Origin: Herbiconiux sp.
GTDB taxonomy: Bacteria; Actinomycetota; Actinomycetes; Actinomycetales; Microbacteriaceae
Reading direction: 5' to 3'
Assembly (NCBI RefSeq): GCF_023264855.1
Contig: NZ_JAHFUW010000015.1
Location: 1-64,000 of the forward strand
Length of the DNA: 64,000 bases
Positions 24,342-33,250 of the stretch are shown one piece after another. Made by a program: the position numbers and the translations under genes. Within the stretch, counting starts at the first letter, position 1, and each line of letters starts with the position of its first letter. Below the pieces are notes generated by a model that saw nothing but the letters and a program-made list of their open reading frames with translations, was not told the DNA's origin and did no database searches.

Positions 24342-25357
24342 GACGCGCGCGTGGCCTTCTTCGCCGGAGCCTTCGAGGTCGTCGACTCGGCAGCCGGAGC
24401 CTTCTTCGCCGCCGGCTTCTTCGCAGCGGGCTTCTTGGCAGCGGGCTTCTTCGCCGGAGCGGACGGTTCCTTGACCTTGGAGGTCACCCCGCCCGCGTCT
24501 TCGTCTTCGCCGTCGTCGTCGTCTTCCTTCTTCGAAGCCTTCGACTTCGAGCCCGAACCCGATCCGCCGCTCTTGCTCTTGTCGACCGAGCGCCGCAGCG
24601 CCTCCATCAGGTCGAGCACCTCCCCGCCGCCCTCGCCCTCGCCGGGCTCGCGGCCGAAGGTCTCGTCGGTGTCGATCGTGTCGCCCTGCTCGAGCTTGGC
24701 CTCGATCAGGGTGCGCAGCTGCTCCTGGTAGTCGTCGCTGAACTTCTCGGGGGCGAAGTCGGTGGCGAACTGGTCGACCAGCGAGAGCGCCATCTCGAGC
24801 TCCTGCGAGGAGACGCGCACCGGCTCGTCGAGGGCGGGGAAGGATGCCTCGCGCACCTCGTCGTCCCAGAGCAACGCCTGCAGCACCAGCACGTCGCCGC
24901 GCACGCGCAGGGCGCCGAGGCGGGTCTTCTGCCGCAACGCGTAGTGCACGATCGCGGTGCGATCGGTGGTCTCGAGGGTCTTGCGCAGCAGCGCGTAGGC
25001 CTTCGGCGACTTCGAGTCGGGTTCGAGGTAGTAGCTCTTGTCGAGCATGATCGGGTCGATCTGCTCGCTCGGCACGAACTCCACCACCTCGATCTCGCGG
25101 CTGCGCTCCTCGGGCAGCGACGCCAGATCCTCCTTGGTCAGGACGACCGTGCGCTCACCGTCGTCGTAGGCCCGCGCGATGTCCTGGTAGTCGACGATGT
25201 CGCCGTCGATCTCGCAGCGGCGCTGGTACCGGATGCGCCCGCCGTCTTTCTCGTGCACCTGGTGCAGCGAGATGTCGTGGTCCTCCGTGGCGCCGTAGAC
25301 CTTCACGGGCACGTTGACGAGCCCGAAGGTGATCGCGCCTTTCCAGATGGATCGCAT
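24338..25357 (-). CDS. ku: NHEJ DNA end-binding protein Ku
   Basis: A 339-residue bacterial Ku. The Ku core (about 1-260) starts MRSIWKGAITFGLVNVPVKVY and includes LHQVHEKDGGRIRYQRRCEIDG, YYLEPDSKSPKAYALLRKTLE and YALRQKTRLGALRVRGDVLVL. The tail has an acidic stretch (KKEDDDDGEDEDAGG) followed by a histone-H1-like Lys/Ala/Pro run with repeated KKPAA units, which in other bacteria helps DNA binding and end bridging. Homodimeric Ku threads onto broken ends and recruits LigD, whose gene lies divergently 321 nt away. ATG 25357 is the only start that keeps the canonical MRSIWKG opening. Confidence 0.97.
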   Translation of the reverse strand: MRSIWKGAITFGLVNVPVKVYGATEDHDISLHQVHEKDGGRIRYQRRCEIDGDIVDYQDIARAYDDGERTVVLTKEDLASLPEERSREIEVVEFVPSEQIDPIMLDKSYYLEPDSKSPKAYALLRKTLETTDRTAIVHYALRQKTRLGALRVRGDVLVLQALLWDDEVREASFPALDEPVRVSSQELEMALSLVDQFATDFAPEKFSDDYQEQLRTLIEAKLEQGDTIDTDETFGREPGEGEGGGEVLDLMEALRRSVDKSKSGGSGSGSKSKASKKEDDDDGEDEDAGGVTSKVKEPSAPAKKPAAKKPAAKKPAAKKAPAAESTTSKAPAKKATRAS

Positions 25358-25678
25358 GCCCCATTCAACCGCGAAATCTCGCCGCCAGGGCAGAAACTTG
25401 CGGCCGATCGGCGGATGGCGCGCCCGCCCGACCGTCGGATGCCCCACTCGCCCGCCCGCGGATGATCTGGCCGCCCGCCCCGCGGGTGGACTATCGAACG
25501 GATGGAGTTCTGGGCCAGGTGCGCGTGCGGATGGACTCAGCCTCCGTCGCTGCGTATCGGCTCCATCCGTTCGGCGGTCGGCGGGCGGCGGGCGGCAGCG
25601 CGGCGACTCGCGGATCGACCGCACCCGTGGCGCACGCCGGCTGCTCGCGGGAGGATGAGGGCGGGCGAGGAGGACCGG
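25358..25678. other. Divergent ku-ligD intergenic region with a 13-bp inverted repeat
   Basis: No gene is evident. A perfect inverted repeat, CGAACGGATGGAG (25495-25507) and CTCCATCCGTTCG (25561-25573), is spaced by 53 nt. Both divergent promoters must lie here. Runs of GCCCGCC and CGGCGGGCGG on either side are ordinary GC-rich spacer. The repeat could be two sites for one regulator. Confidence 0.6.
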
Positions 25679-28267
25679 ATGGCCGGCACGAGCAGCAGCA
25701 GAGGCAAGGGCACAAGCAGCGAGCAGACCGTCACGGTCGGCGGGCATCGCCTGCGCATCTCGAACCTCGAGAAGGTGATCTATCCCGCCACCGGCACCAC
25801 GAAGGCCGACATCCTGCGCTACTACGCCGAGATCGCACCCTTCCTCATCCCGCACGCGCGCAACCGGCCGGCCACCCGCAAGCGGTGGGTGCACGGTGTG
25901 GGTGACGACGAGCATCCGGGCGAGGTGTTCTTTCAGAAGAACCTCGGCGAGGGTACGCCGGAGTGGGTGCGGCGGGTGGAGATCCAGCACTCCGACCACG
26001 TGAACGTGTATCCGCTGGTCAACAACCAGGCCACGCTCGCCTGGCTGGCGCAGATCGCCGCGCTCGAGATCCACGTGCCGCAGTGGCGGGTGGATGCGCA
26101 CGGCCGCCCCAAGAACCCCGATCGCTTCGTGATCGACCTCGATCCGGGCGAGGGCGCAGGGCTGCCCGAGTGCGTGGAGGTGGCGAACGCGGCGCGCGAG
26201 ATCCTTACCGGTATGGGCCTGGAGCCGGTGCCCGTCACGAGCGGCAGCAAAGGCATCCACCTCTATGCAGCGCTGGACGGCAAGCAGACCTCCGACGAGG
26301 TGTCGGCCGTGGCGCACGAGCTGGCGCGCATCCTCGAGGCCGACCATCCGGATCTCGTCGTCTCCGACATGAAGAAGGCCCTGCGCACCGGAAAGGTGCT
26401 GGTCGATTGGAGCCAGAACAGCGCCAACAAGACCACCATCTGCCCGTACTCGCTGCGGGGGCGGTCGCACCCGACGGTCGCGGTGCCGCGCACCTGGCGG
26501 GAGCTCTCGGCGAAGAACCTGCGGCAGCTCGAGCTCGACGAGGTGCTCTCACGGATGCGCACGCGCGACGATCCGCTGGCCGTGAGTGCCGAAGCGCCCG
26601 GATCGGTCGAGGCGCCGGGCGGCGAGTGGCACTCGAACCGCGGGCCGCACGACCAGCCCGACCGCAACAGAGAGCCCGCAGCATCCGGCGGATCCGGCGA
26701 GCGCGACCGCCTCACCGTCTACCGCTCCAAGCGCGACCAGGCGAAGACGCCCGAGCCGGTTCCGGATGCCACGCCGCCCGCGTCGGACGGACGCTCCTTC
26801 GTCATCCAGGAGCACCACGCGTCGAGTCTGCACTGGGACTTCCGGCTCGAGCACGACGGCGTGCTCGTCTCCTGGGCGCTGCCGAAGGGCTTCCCGGTCG
26901 ACGCGGGCAAGAACCATCTGGCCGTGCAGACCGAAGACCATCCGATGGAGTACGGCACCTTCGAGGGACATATTCCCAAAGGCGAATACGGAGCCGGCGC
27001 GGTCACGATCTGGGACTTCGGCAGCTATCAGCTCGAGAAGTGGCGCGACGGCGAGGAGATCATCGCGACGCTGCACGGGCAGCAGTCGGGTGGTCTGGGC
27101 GAGGGCCGGCGCTTCGCGCTCATCCATACCGGTGGCAAGAACGGCAAGGGCGCGAACCAGTGGCTGATCCACCTGATGAAGGATCAGGCGCCGGTCGACT
27201 GGTCGGCCGAGCCGGGTTCGCCGGGCGGGCCGCCGCTGAAGAAGGCGAAGGTGCGCGCCTCGAACCCGCCGCAGCCCGTCAAGCCCGCAGAGCCCTCCAC
27301 CCGCGTGCCCAAGGCGATGCTCGCCACGCTCTCCGAGGCCGACACCCTGCCGGATCAGGAGGACTGGGCCTTCGAGATGAAGTGGGACGGCATCCGCGCG
27401 CTCGTGCGGGCGACCGCCGGCACCGTGACCCTCTTCACCCGCAACGGCAACGACGTGACCGCGGGCTACCCGGAGCTGGTCGAGGCGTTGGAGGAGGCAT
27501 CCGAGGGCCGGGAGATGGTGCTCGACAGCGAGATCGTGGCTCTGGATGCCCGCGGCCGCCCGAACTTCGGCCGTCTGCAACAGCGGATGGGCCTCACCCG
27601 CCCGCGCGACGTCGAGGCGGCGCAGCGCCAGGTGAAGGTCGATCTGATGGTGTTCGACGTGCTCGAGCTCGACGGGGCATCGCTGGAGAAGTCGTCGTAC
27701 GACGACCGGCGCGCGGTGCTCGACGAGCTGCTGCCGGCCTCGCGGGGCCCGCTGCACGTGCCGCCGGCGTTCGAGGGCGACCTCGCGCACGCGGTGCGGG
27801 CGAGCCGGGAGCTGGGCCTGGAGGGCGTGATGGCCAAGCGCCGTTCGAGCGGCTACGCGCCGGGCCGTCGCACGGGGTCGTGGCTGAAGATCAAGCACCA
27901 TCTCACGCAGGAGGTCGTGATCGGCGGCTGGCGCCCCGGCAAGGGTGCCCGCGCGCGGCAGATCGGCTCGCTGCTGATGGGAGTTCCGGATGCCGACGGC
28001 CGGCTCGTCTACGTCGGTCGCGTCGGCACGGGCTTCAGCGACCGCGAACTCGACGCCATCACGAGCCGCCTAGCAGCCCTCGAGCGCAAGACGTCTCCGC
28101 TCGAGGACGTTCCGGCCGCCGACGCCCGCGACGCCCGCTGGGTGACCCCGAAGCTCGTCGCCGAGGTCGAGTTCGCCGAGTGGACGGGGCCCGGCCGCCT
28201 CCGCCAGCCCTCCTGGCGGGGCTGGCGCCCCGACAAGTCCCCCGCCGAGGTCACCCGCGAGGGCTGA
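25679..28267 (+). CDS. ligD: NHEJ multifunctional ATP-dependent DNA ligase LigD
   Basis: An 862-residue three-domain repair enzyme in the actinobacterial order polymerase, phosphoesterase, ligase. The polymerase/primase domain (about 20-300) has FQKNLGEGTPEWVRR and the catalytic VIDLDPGEG (about 150). The phosphoesterase domain (about 370-520) has IQEHHASSLHWDFRLEHDG and HIPKGEYGAGAVTIWDFG. The ligase domain (about 545-855) has the adenylated lysine in FEMKWDGIRAL (about 567), DSEIVALD, EGVMAKRRSSGYAPGRRTGSWLKIK and an OB fold to the end. The chosen ATG has GAGGAGG 5 nt upstream; an in-frame ATG at 25655 (giving MRAGEEDR) is an alternative. It works with Ku to fill and seal double-strand breaks. 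Confidence 0.96.
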   Translation: MAGTSSSRGKGTSSEQTVTVGGHRLRISNLEKVIYPATGTTKADILRYYAEIAPFLIPHARNRPATRKRWVHGVGDDEHPGEVFFQKNLGEGTPEWVRRVEIQHSDHVNVYPLVNNQATLAWLAQIAALEIHVPQWRVDAHGRPKNPDRFVIDLDPGEGAGLPECVEVANAAREILTGMGLEPVPVTSGSKGIHLYAALDGKQTSDEVSAVAHELARILEADHPDLVVSDMKKALRTGKVLVDWSQNSANKTTICPYSLRGRSHPTVAVPRTWRELSAKNLRQLELDEVLSRMRTRDDPLAVSAEAPGSVEAPGGEWHSNRGPHDQPDRNREPAASGGSGERDRLTVYRSKRDQAKTPEPVPDATPPASDGRSFVIQEHHASSLHWDFRLEHDGVLVSWALPKGFPVDAGKNHLAVQTEDHPMEYGTFEGHIPKGEYGAGAVTIWDFGSYQLEKWRDGEEIIATLHGQQSGGLGEGRRFALIHTGGKNGKGANQWLIHLMKDQAPVDWSAEPGSPGGPPLKKAKVRASNPPQPVKPAEPSTRVPKAMLATLSEADTLPDQEDWAFEMKWDGIRALVRATAGTVTLFTRNGNDVTAGYPELVEALEEASEGREMVLDSEIVALDARGRPNFGRLQQRMGLTRPRDVEAAQRQVKVDLMVFDVLELDGASLEKSSYDDRRAVLDELLPASRGPLHVPPAFEGDLAHAVRASRELGLEGVMAKRRSSGYAPGRRTGSWLKIKHHLTQEVVIGGWRPGKGARARQIGSLLMGVPDADGRLVYVGRVGTGFSDRELDAITSRLAALERKTSPLEDVPAADARDARWVTPKLVAEVEFAEWTGPGRLRQPSWRGWRPDKSPAEVTREG

Positions 28268-28283
28268 CGGTGACGGCGGCGGT

Positions 28284-28320
28284 CGCTACGCTATTGAGAT
28301 GTTCTCAATTAAGCGTAGCG
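28284..28320. promoter_or_regulatory. 37-bp inverted repeat over the -10 box and start codon
   Basis: CGCTACGCT-ATTGAGA (28284-28299) is mirrored by TCTCAAT-TA-AGCGTAGCG (28303-28320): 16 paired positions interrupted by 2 unpaired bases around a TGT centre. The -10-like TACGCT (28287-28292) and the ATG (28299) both lie inside. As DNA it is a candidate repressor site; as RNA it would fold over the start codon. Confidence 0.75.
28287..28292 (+). promoter_or_regulatory. -10 box of a leaderless promoter (CWB2 surface protein)
   Basis: TACGCT ends 6 nt before ATG 28299 and no ribosome binding site is present. It lies within the left arm of the inverted repeat. Confidence 0.5.
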
Positions 28321-30299
28321 GTGCGGCTTTAGTAGCCGCGGTGGTTGTCAGCGTCGGGGTGATATCGCCTCTGGCCGCGCCGATTGCGTCGGCCTCCACC
28401 TTCGTCACCGCTACGATCCCGATCACATCGTCGACAAGACCAGATCCTGCTCCGGTCGATGTCGAGGTCGATCCCGCATCACGTCAGGCCTATGTCGCAA
28501 GCACGTTCGACGGGACGGTTTCGGTGATCGACACAGAGTCGAACCGCGTTACGGAGGTCATCCCGAATGGACCGACGAGCATCGGGGCCGGCCCATCCGG
28601 CGTTGCTCTGGACTCGGTGCACCATCAGGTCTTCGTCACCAACTACAACTCAGACACCGTCTCCGTGGTCGAAACAACGACCAACGACGTGACGGCGGTC
28701 ATCCCGCACGACAGCGCAACGGGTATCGGATCAGGACCCGATGGGATCGGTGTCGATCCCGATCGGCACCGTGCATACGTGGCGAATGTCAAGGCCGGCA
28801 CCGTCTCGGTGATCGACACCGACACGAACTCCGTCACGACCGTGCTCCCGCACGATTCCGCACACGGCATTGGGAAGTTCCCCCTCGGCGTCGCGGTCGA
28901 TACCGCGTTGCACCGGGCCTACGTCACGAACCTCGACGACGGCACCGTCTCGGTGATCGACACCTCCAGCGACTCGGTCATTGCAGTCATCGCTCATGAC
29001 AGCGCGACGGGCATCGGCAAAGCGCCGCGCCGGCTCGCGGTCGACAGCGTCGCACATCGCGCCTTCGTCACGAATGAGGGCGACAGCACGGTGTCGGTGG
29101 TCGACACCAACCGCAATTCTGTCATTGCGGTGATTCCGCACGACAACGTGAACGGCATCGGCGACGGCCCGGATGGCGTGGAAGTCGATCTGGCCAGCCA
29201 CCAGGTCTACGTCGGAACGGAGCTCACGATCACCGCGATCAACACCGTCACTCTCTCTGTGACTCGCATCATCCGCAAGGCGGACGTCGACTACGGCAGC
29301 GGCCTGCAGGGGATCGCGATGGACGCTGATCACCGTCAGGCCTTCATCACCGGCACGACCTCGAACACGATCTCCGTGATCGATCTCGACAGCACTGCGC
29401 CGCTGTCTCGCAGGGGCGGAGCCGACCGGTTCGAGGTGTCGGCCCGGAATTCTGCGGCCGAGTTCGCCCCCGCGGTACCGGTCGCGTACGTCGCGTCCGG
29501 CACCGCCTTCGCCGATGCGCTGTCCGGATCAGCGGCAGCGGGATCGCGCGGCGCGCCCGTGCTGCTGACCGCCTCAGACAGCATCCCCACCACCATCGGG
29601 GCCGAACTCGCGCGACTCAAGCCCAAGCGGATCATCATCCTCGGCGGCACCACATCCGTCAGCAACTCCGTTCAGCGCGCGCTCGCCGGCTACGCGCCGA
29701 CGGTCGACAGGCTGGGCGGCGCCGACCGGTATGCCGTCGCGGCCGCGGTGTCCCGGGACAACTTCTCACCCGGCATCCCGGTCGCCTACCTCGCCTCCGG
29801 GGCCGTGTTTCCTGACGCCCTCTCCGGATCGGCCGTCGCTGCCAACAACGGCGGGCCCGTGCTGCTCGCCACCCGAGACGCCATCCCACAGCCGACACTG
29901 GACGAGCTCGCCCGACTCAAGCCCGGCCGGATCGTCGTCCTCGGCGGCACCGACACCATTTCGGCCGCGGTCGAGAACCAGCTCAGGGCGTCGGTGCCCA
30001 CCACGCGCATCGGCGGCGCCGACCGGTTCGAGGTCTCGGCCAACGCATCTGCGAGCAACTTCACCGGCGGCGTGAACATCGCGTACGTGGCATCCGGTCA
30101 GGTATTCGCCGACGCGCTGTCCGGCTCACCGGCCGCAGCTGCCAACGGAGCCCCGGTGCTGTTGGTGGCGGCCGACTCGATTCCCGCCTCCGTCGCGCGC
30201 GAACTCGATCGGCTCAATCCCGTGCAGATCGTCGTGCTCGGCGGCCCGAACACCGTCAGCGATAACGTCTACGAGCAGTTGCGCAGCTACCTGCGATGA
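28299..30299 (+). CDS. Secreted YVTN beta-propeller protein with three cell-wall-binding (CWB2) repeats
   Basis: A 666-residue surface protein. A Sec signal peptide (SGAALVAAVVVSVGVISPLAAPIASA, about 7-32) is followed by about seven propeller blades of roughly 44 residues, each with a variant of HRAYVTNLDDGTVSVIDTSS (about 45-365), then three CWB2 domains opening with RRGGADRFEVS, RLGGADRYAVA and RIGGADRFEVS (about 368-666). CWB2 domains anchor proteins to cell-wall polymers in Firmicutes and actinobacteria. The propeller probably binds a ligand or partner outside the cell; no enzyme motif is visible. GC and codon use are slightly lower than in neighbours. It follows ligD by 31 nt but has its own start signals. 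Confidence 0.9.
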   Translation: MFSIKRSGAALVAAVVVSVGVISPLAAPIASASTFVTATIPITSSTRPDPAPVDVEVDPASRQAYVASTFDGTVSVIDTESNRVTEVIPNGPTSIGAGPSGVALDSVHHQVFVTNYNSDTVSVVETTTNDVTAVIPHDSATGIGSGPDGIGVDPDRHRAYVANVKAGTVSVIDTDTNSVTTVLPHDSAHGIGKFPLGVAVDTALHRAYVTNLDDGTVSVIDTSSDSVIAVIAHDSATGIGKAPRRLAVDSVAHRAFVTNEGDSTVSVVDTNRNSVIAVIPHDNVNGIGDGPDGVEVDLASHQVYVGTELTITAINTVTLSVTRIIRKADVDYGSGLQGIAMDADHRQAFITGTTSNTISVIDLDSTAPLSRRGGADRFEVSARNSAAEFAPAVPVAYVASGTAFADALSGSAAAGSRGAPVLLTASDSIPTTIGAELARLKPKRIIILGGTTSVSNSVQRALAGYAPTVDRLGGADRYAVAAAVSRDNFSPGIPVAYLASGAVFPDALSGSAVAANNGGPVLLATRDAIPQPTLDELARLKPGRIVVLGGTDTISAAVENQLRASVPTTRIGGADRFEVSANASASNFTGGVNIAYVASGQVFADALSGSPAAAANGAPVLLVAADSIPASVARELDRLNPVQIVVLGGPNTVSDNVYEQLRSYLR

Positions 30300-30528
30300 A
30301 GCGGGGTCGCTGAGTGTGCTCGGTTCGGCCGTGCGAGCCTCTTACGACGGCGCGGGTGAGCAGCGGGGGGGGGCGCAGCGGGGGGCAGCGCGGGCGATGG
30401 CGGGGCGCAGACTGCACATCCGTGCGGATCGGCCGCCGGGGCCTGGCTCGGGCAGGCGGCAGGGTGTACTTTCGCGACAAGAGCCGCGGCTCCCAGCGAC
30501 CACCGGCCAGACAATCGAGGAGGATCTC

Positions 30529-30651
30529 ATGACCGAGAAGAAGGCGCGCGACGAGCGCGACGGTGAGTACACCGACAAGGACGACGAAGACGTGTCGGGC
30601 CCCGAGCCCGAGGCGGGCGAGTACACCGACAGCGAGATCCCCGGAGAGTAA
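30529..30651 (+). CDS. Small acidic protein with repeated GEYTD motif
   Basis: A 40-residue protein too short for most gene callers. GAGGAGGA lies 5 nt before the ATG and a strong terminator follows 22 nt after the stop, so it forms a complete single-gene unit. The sequence is MTEKKARDERDGEYTDKDDE followed by DVSGPEPEAGEYTDSEIPGE: highly acidic, no Cys, no hydrophobic stretch, two GEYTD copies. It is probably disordered and cytoplasmic. Function unknown. The 230 nt before it (30300-30528) carry G-rich runs and a possible -10 (TACTTT, about 30467) but no other gene. Confidence 0.75.
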   Translation: MTEKKARDERDGEYTDKDDEDVSGPEPEAGEYTDSEIPGE

Positions 30652-30673
30652 CCGGAGACCACGCTCAGCAGAG

Positions 30674-30714
30674 GCGCCGCACGGCGTGCCGAGAGGCACC
30701 TGTGCGGCGCTTTT
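30674..30714 (+). terminator. Intrinsic terminator after the small acidic protein
   Basis: GCGCCGCAC (30674-30682) pairs with GTGCGGCGC (30702-30710), with an inner GTGCC/GGCAC stem, followed by TTTT. It separates the acidic protein gene from the K+ importer. Confidence 0.85.
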
Positions 30715-30769
30715 CGCGGTGCCGGAGGCGCCCCGATGTCGCGCGGGAATAAAACGGACCCCGGTCAAC

Positions 30770-30797
30770 TTGACAGTGGGTTGCCGCGGAGTAGTGT
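30770..30797 (+). promoter_or_regulatory. Promoter of the KimA-like importer
   Basis: -35 TTGACA (30770-30775), 16-bp spacer, -10 TAGTGT (30792-30797). The GTG start at 30806 is 8 nt after the -10 box, so the message should be leaderless. Best housekeeping promoter in the window. Confidence 0.75.
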
Positions 30798-30805
30798 TCT
30801 CACTC

Positions 30806-32839
30806 GTGGTCAATGAACCCCGCTCGGCGAAACGCTGGTTGATCGGTGATCCGCTGCCGAGCGACAAGCTCGAAGGGCAGCTGCTCCCGAAGCGTTTGGC
30901 GCTCCCCATTTTCGCCAGCGACCCGCTCTCCTCCGTGGCCTACGCGCCGCAGGAGCTGCTGATGATCCTGCTCATCGGCGGGCTCGCCTTCCTGAGCTTC
31001 GCACCCTGGGTCGCAGCGGCCGTCGTGTTGCTGCTGGTCGTCGTCGTCGCCAGCTACCGGCAGCTAGTGAAGGCCTACCCCTCCGGCGGTGGCGACTACG
31101 AGGTGGCGCACAAGAACCTGGGTGAGAAGGCCGGGCTGGTGGTGGCATCCGCTCTGCTGGTCGACTACGTGCTCACGGTCGCGGTGTCGGTGGCATCCGG
31201 AGTCGACAACATCATCTCGGCGCTGCCGGTGCTCAACCCCTATCGGGTCGAGATCGCGGTGGGCTTCGTCGTGATCCTGATGGCCGTGAACCTGCGCGGT
31301 GTGGCCGAGTCGAGCAAGGCCTTCGCCATCCCCACCTACCTGTTCGTCGCCAGCGTCGCGGTGATGATCGTCACCGGGCTCGTGCGCACCGTGCTCGGCG
31401 ACGCACCCGTCGCCGAGTCGGCCGGGTTCGATGTGAAGGCCGAGCAGCTCACGCAGGCGGCGATGATCCTGCTGCTGTTGCGCGCCTTCTCGAGCGGATG
31501 CTCCGCCCTCACCGGCGTCGAGGCCATCTCGAACGGCGTGCCCGCGTTCCGCACGCCCAAGGTGCGGAACGCCCAGCGCACCCTCGTGCTGATGGGTTCC
31601 ATCGCCATCTGCCTCTTCGCCGGCCTCACCGCCCTCGCGCTGATCTCGAACGTGCACTACGCCGAAGACGCCTGCCACCTCGTGGGCTTCACCGACTGCG
31701 CCACCACACCGCAGCGCAGCCTGATGGCCCAGGTGGCGGCGGCCACCTTCGGCAACAACTCGATCCTGTTCTTCGTCATCCAGGCGGCCACGGCGGCCGT
31801 GCTGCTGCTGGCGGCGAACACGGCGTTCAACGGATTCCCGCTGCTCGGATCCGTGCTCGCCAAAGACTCCTACGCCCCCAAGGCGCTGCTCACCCGCGGC
31901 GACCGCCTCGTGTTCTCCAACGGCATGATCGTGCTGGCGCTGTTCGCGATCGCGATCCTGGTGGTCTACCAGGCCAGCCTCACGCAGCTGATCCAGCTCT
32001 ACATCATCGGCGTGTTCGTCTCGTTCACCCTCGGCCAGTCCGGCATGGTCGTGCACTGGCTCCGGATGCTGCGCGAGGGCTGCAGCGACCGGGGGGCCGT
32101 GTACCGCGGCCTCGCCATCAACCTCCTGGGCGCCGTGTTCACCGCCGTGGTGCTCATCGTCGTCACCATCACGAAGTTCACGCACGGGGCATGGCTGGTG
32201 TTCGCGATCATGCCGATCCTGTTCATCCTGATGATGGGCGTGAACCGCTACTACCGCGACGTGAACACCGAGGTCGAGGTCGACCCGCACACCACGTTCG
32301 GGGCATCCGGCGACCACGCCATCGTGCTGGTGGGGCGCATGCAGAAGCCCGTGCTGAAGGCCCTCGACTACGCCATCGCCGCACGCCACGACTCGATCGA
32401 GGCGGTGCACCTCTCCATCGACGACGAGCAGACCTCGAAGCTCGAGGCCGACTGGCAGGAGATGAACATCGAGGTGCCGCTGAACATCATCGAGTCGCCG
32501 TACCGCGACGTGGCGGTGCCGCTGGCGAAATACATCATGAAGCACCAGGCCGAGCACGGATCCGAGGTCGTCACGGTCTACACGCCGATCTACATCGTGG
32601 GGCACTGGTGGGAGACCATCCTGCACAATCACAAGGCCCGTCGCATCCGCAAGAAGCTGATGCTGGTGCACGGGGTGACCATCGCGCTGGTGCCGTGGCT
32701 GCTGGATTCCTCGGAGCTGCTGTACGGCCGGCGCTCGCGACCGCTGCCCGGCCAGGAGCGTCGTGGTGAGCCGACGCGGCCGGTTCCGCGGCGCCCGCAT
32801 GCCGAGCCGATGAGCACGCACAAGCGCAGCCGCAACTGA
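30806..32839 (+). CDS. KimA-like APC/KUP family potassium importer
   Basis: A 677-residue transporter with about 12 membrane helices (about 35-450) and a C-terminal cytoplasmic domain (about 470-640). It matches Bacillus KimA (YdaO) in recognisable blocks: RWLIGDPLPSDK, LSSVAYAPQELLMIL, VKAYPSGGGDYEVAHKNLGEKAGLV, LLRAFSSGCSALTGVEAISNGVPAF, AANTAFNGFPLL and HWWETILHNHKA near the end. KimA is a high-affinity K+/H+ symporter inhibited by c-di-AMP. Start GTG 30806 was chosen because it follows a consensus promoter; upstream in-frame codons overlap the -10 box. No c-di-AMP riboswitch is visible. The last 40 residues are basic and unstructured. Confidence 0.88.
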   Translation: MVNEPRSAKRWLIGDPLPSDKLEGQLLPKRLALPIFASDPLSSVAYAPQELLMILLIGGLAFLSFAPWVAAAVVLLLVVVVASYRQLVKAYPSGGGDYEVAHKNLGEKAGLVVASALLVDYVLTVAVSVASGVDNIISALPVLNPYRVEIAVGFVVILMAVNLRGVAESSKAFAIPTYLFVASVAVMIVTGLVRTVLGDAPVAESAGFDVKAEQLTQAAMILLLLRAFSSGCSALTGVEAISNGVPAFRTPKVRNAQRTLVLMGSIAICLFAGLTALALISNVHYAEDACHLVGFTDCATTPQRSLMAQVAAATFGNNSILFFVIQAATAAVLLLAANTAFNGFPLLGSVLAKDSYAPKALLTRGDRLVFSNGMIVLALFAIAILVVYQASLTQLIQLYIIGVFVSFTLGQSGMVVHWLRMLREGCSDRGAVYRGLAINLLGAVFTAVVLIVVTITKFTHGAWLVFAIMPILFILMMGVNRYYRDVNTEVEVDPHTTFGASGDHAIVLVGRMQKPVLKALDYAIAARHDSIEAVHLSIDDEQTSKLEADWQEMNIEVPLNIIESPYRDVAVPLAKYIMKHQAEHGSEVVTVYTPIYIVGHWWETILHNHKARRIRKKLMLVHGVTIALVPWLLDSSELLYGRRSRPLPGQERRGEPTRPVPRRPHAEPMSTHKRSRN

Positions 32840-33001
32840 TCGCGCCGATGCGGTGGTGACGGACCGCGAAGATGAACGGATGCGCACACCCTCGACAACG
32901 GGTCGTGTGATGCCTGCGTGCTAAACTGACCCAAGTTTTCGTAGTTATTCGTCTCATCCGGGCGGCGTGATCCCCCGGCCCGAATCGTGAGGGGGTCTCG
33001 C

Positions 33002-33202
33002 ATGGGGCGTGGCCGTCAAAAAGCCAAGCACACGAAGGTCGCTCGCGAACTGAAGTACTTCAGTCCCGACACGAACTATTCGGCGCTGGAGCGTGAGCTC
33101 ACGAGCAGCAACTCGGATGAGCCCGACTACTCGAAGTGGATCGATGACGACGACGACTCCGACGAGGCGTTCGAGCCGACCGACGAGCAGAAGCTCGCCT
33201 GA
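33002..33202 (+). CDS. DUF3073 family small protein
   Basis: A 66-residue protein of the actinobacteria-specific DUF3073 family: the basic N-terminus MGRGRQKAKHTKVARELKYFSPDTNYSALERELT is nearly invariant, followed by an acidic tail (WIDDDDDSDEAFEP). Function is unknown; the basic half suggests nucleic-acid contact. A GAGGGGG-type ribosome binding site precedes ATG 33002, and a -10-like TAAACT lies at 32922-32927. In many relatives this gene neighbours purM; here purM is about 10 kb away. A terminator follows at 33218-33250. Confidence 0.93.
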   Translation: MGRGRQKAKHTKVARELKYFSPDTNYSALERELTSSNSDEPDYSKWIDDDDDSDEAFEPTDEQKLA

Positions 33203-33217
33203 CCGGCTGAGCGTTCG

Positions 33218-33250
33218 GGCCTGACTGCCGAAGGGCGGATCAGGCCTTTT
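33218..33250 (+). terminator. Intrinsic terminator after the DUF3073 gene
   Basis: GGCCTGA (33218-33224) pairs with TCAGGCC (33240-33246), with an inner GCC/GGC stem, then TTTT. The right arm overlaps the stop codon of the convergent membrane protein gene. Confidence 0.85.

Noticed and set aside
24400-24480. Tandem DNA repeat in the ku gene
   Set aside because: It encodes the Lys/Ala/Pro repeats of the Ku tail and is explained as a protein feature.
30700-30806. A ydaO-type c-di-AMP riboswitch upstream of the KimA-like gene
   Set aside because: The promoter lies 8 nt before the start, leaving no room for a leader, and no aptamer signature is visible.
32880-33001. A structured RNA before the DUF3073 gene
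   Set aside because: Only short, imperfect pairings were found; nothing beyond a possible -10 box could be supported.
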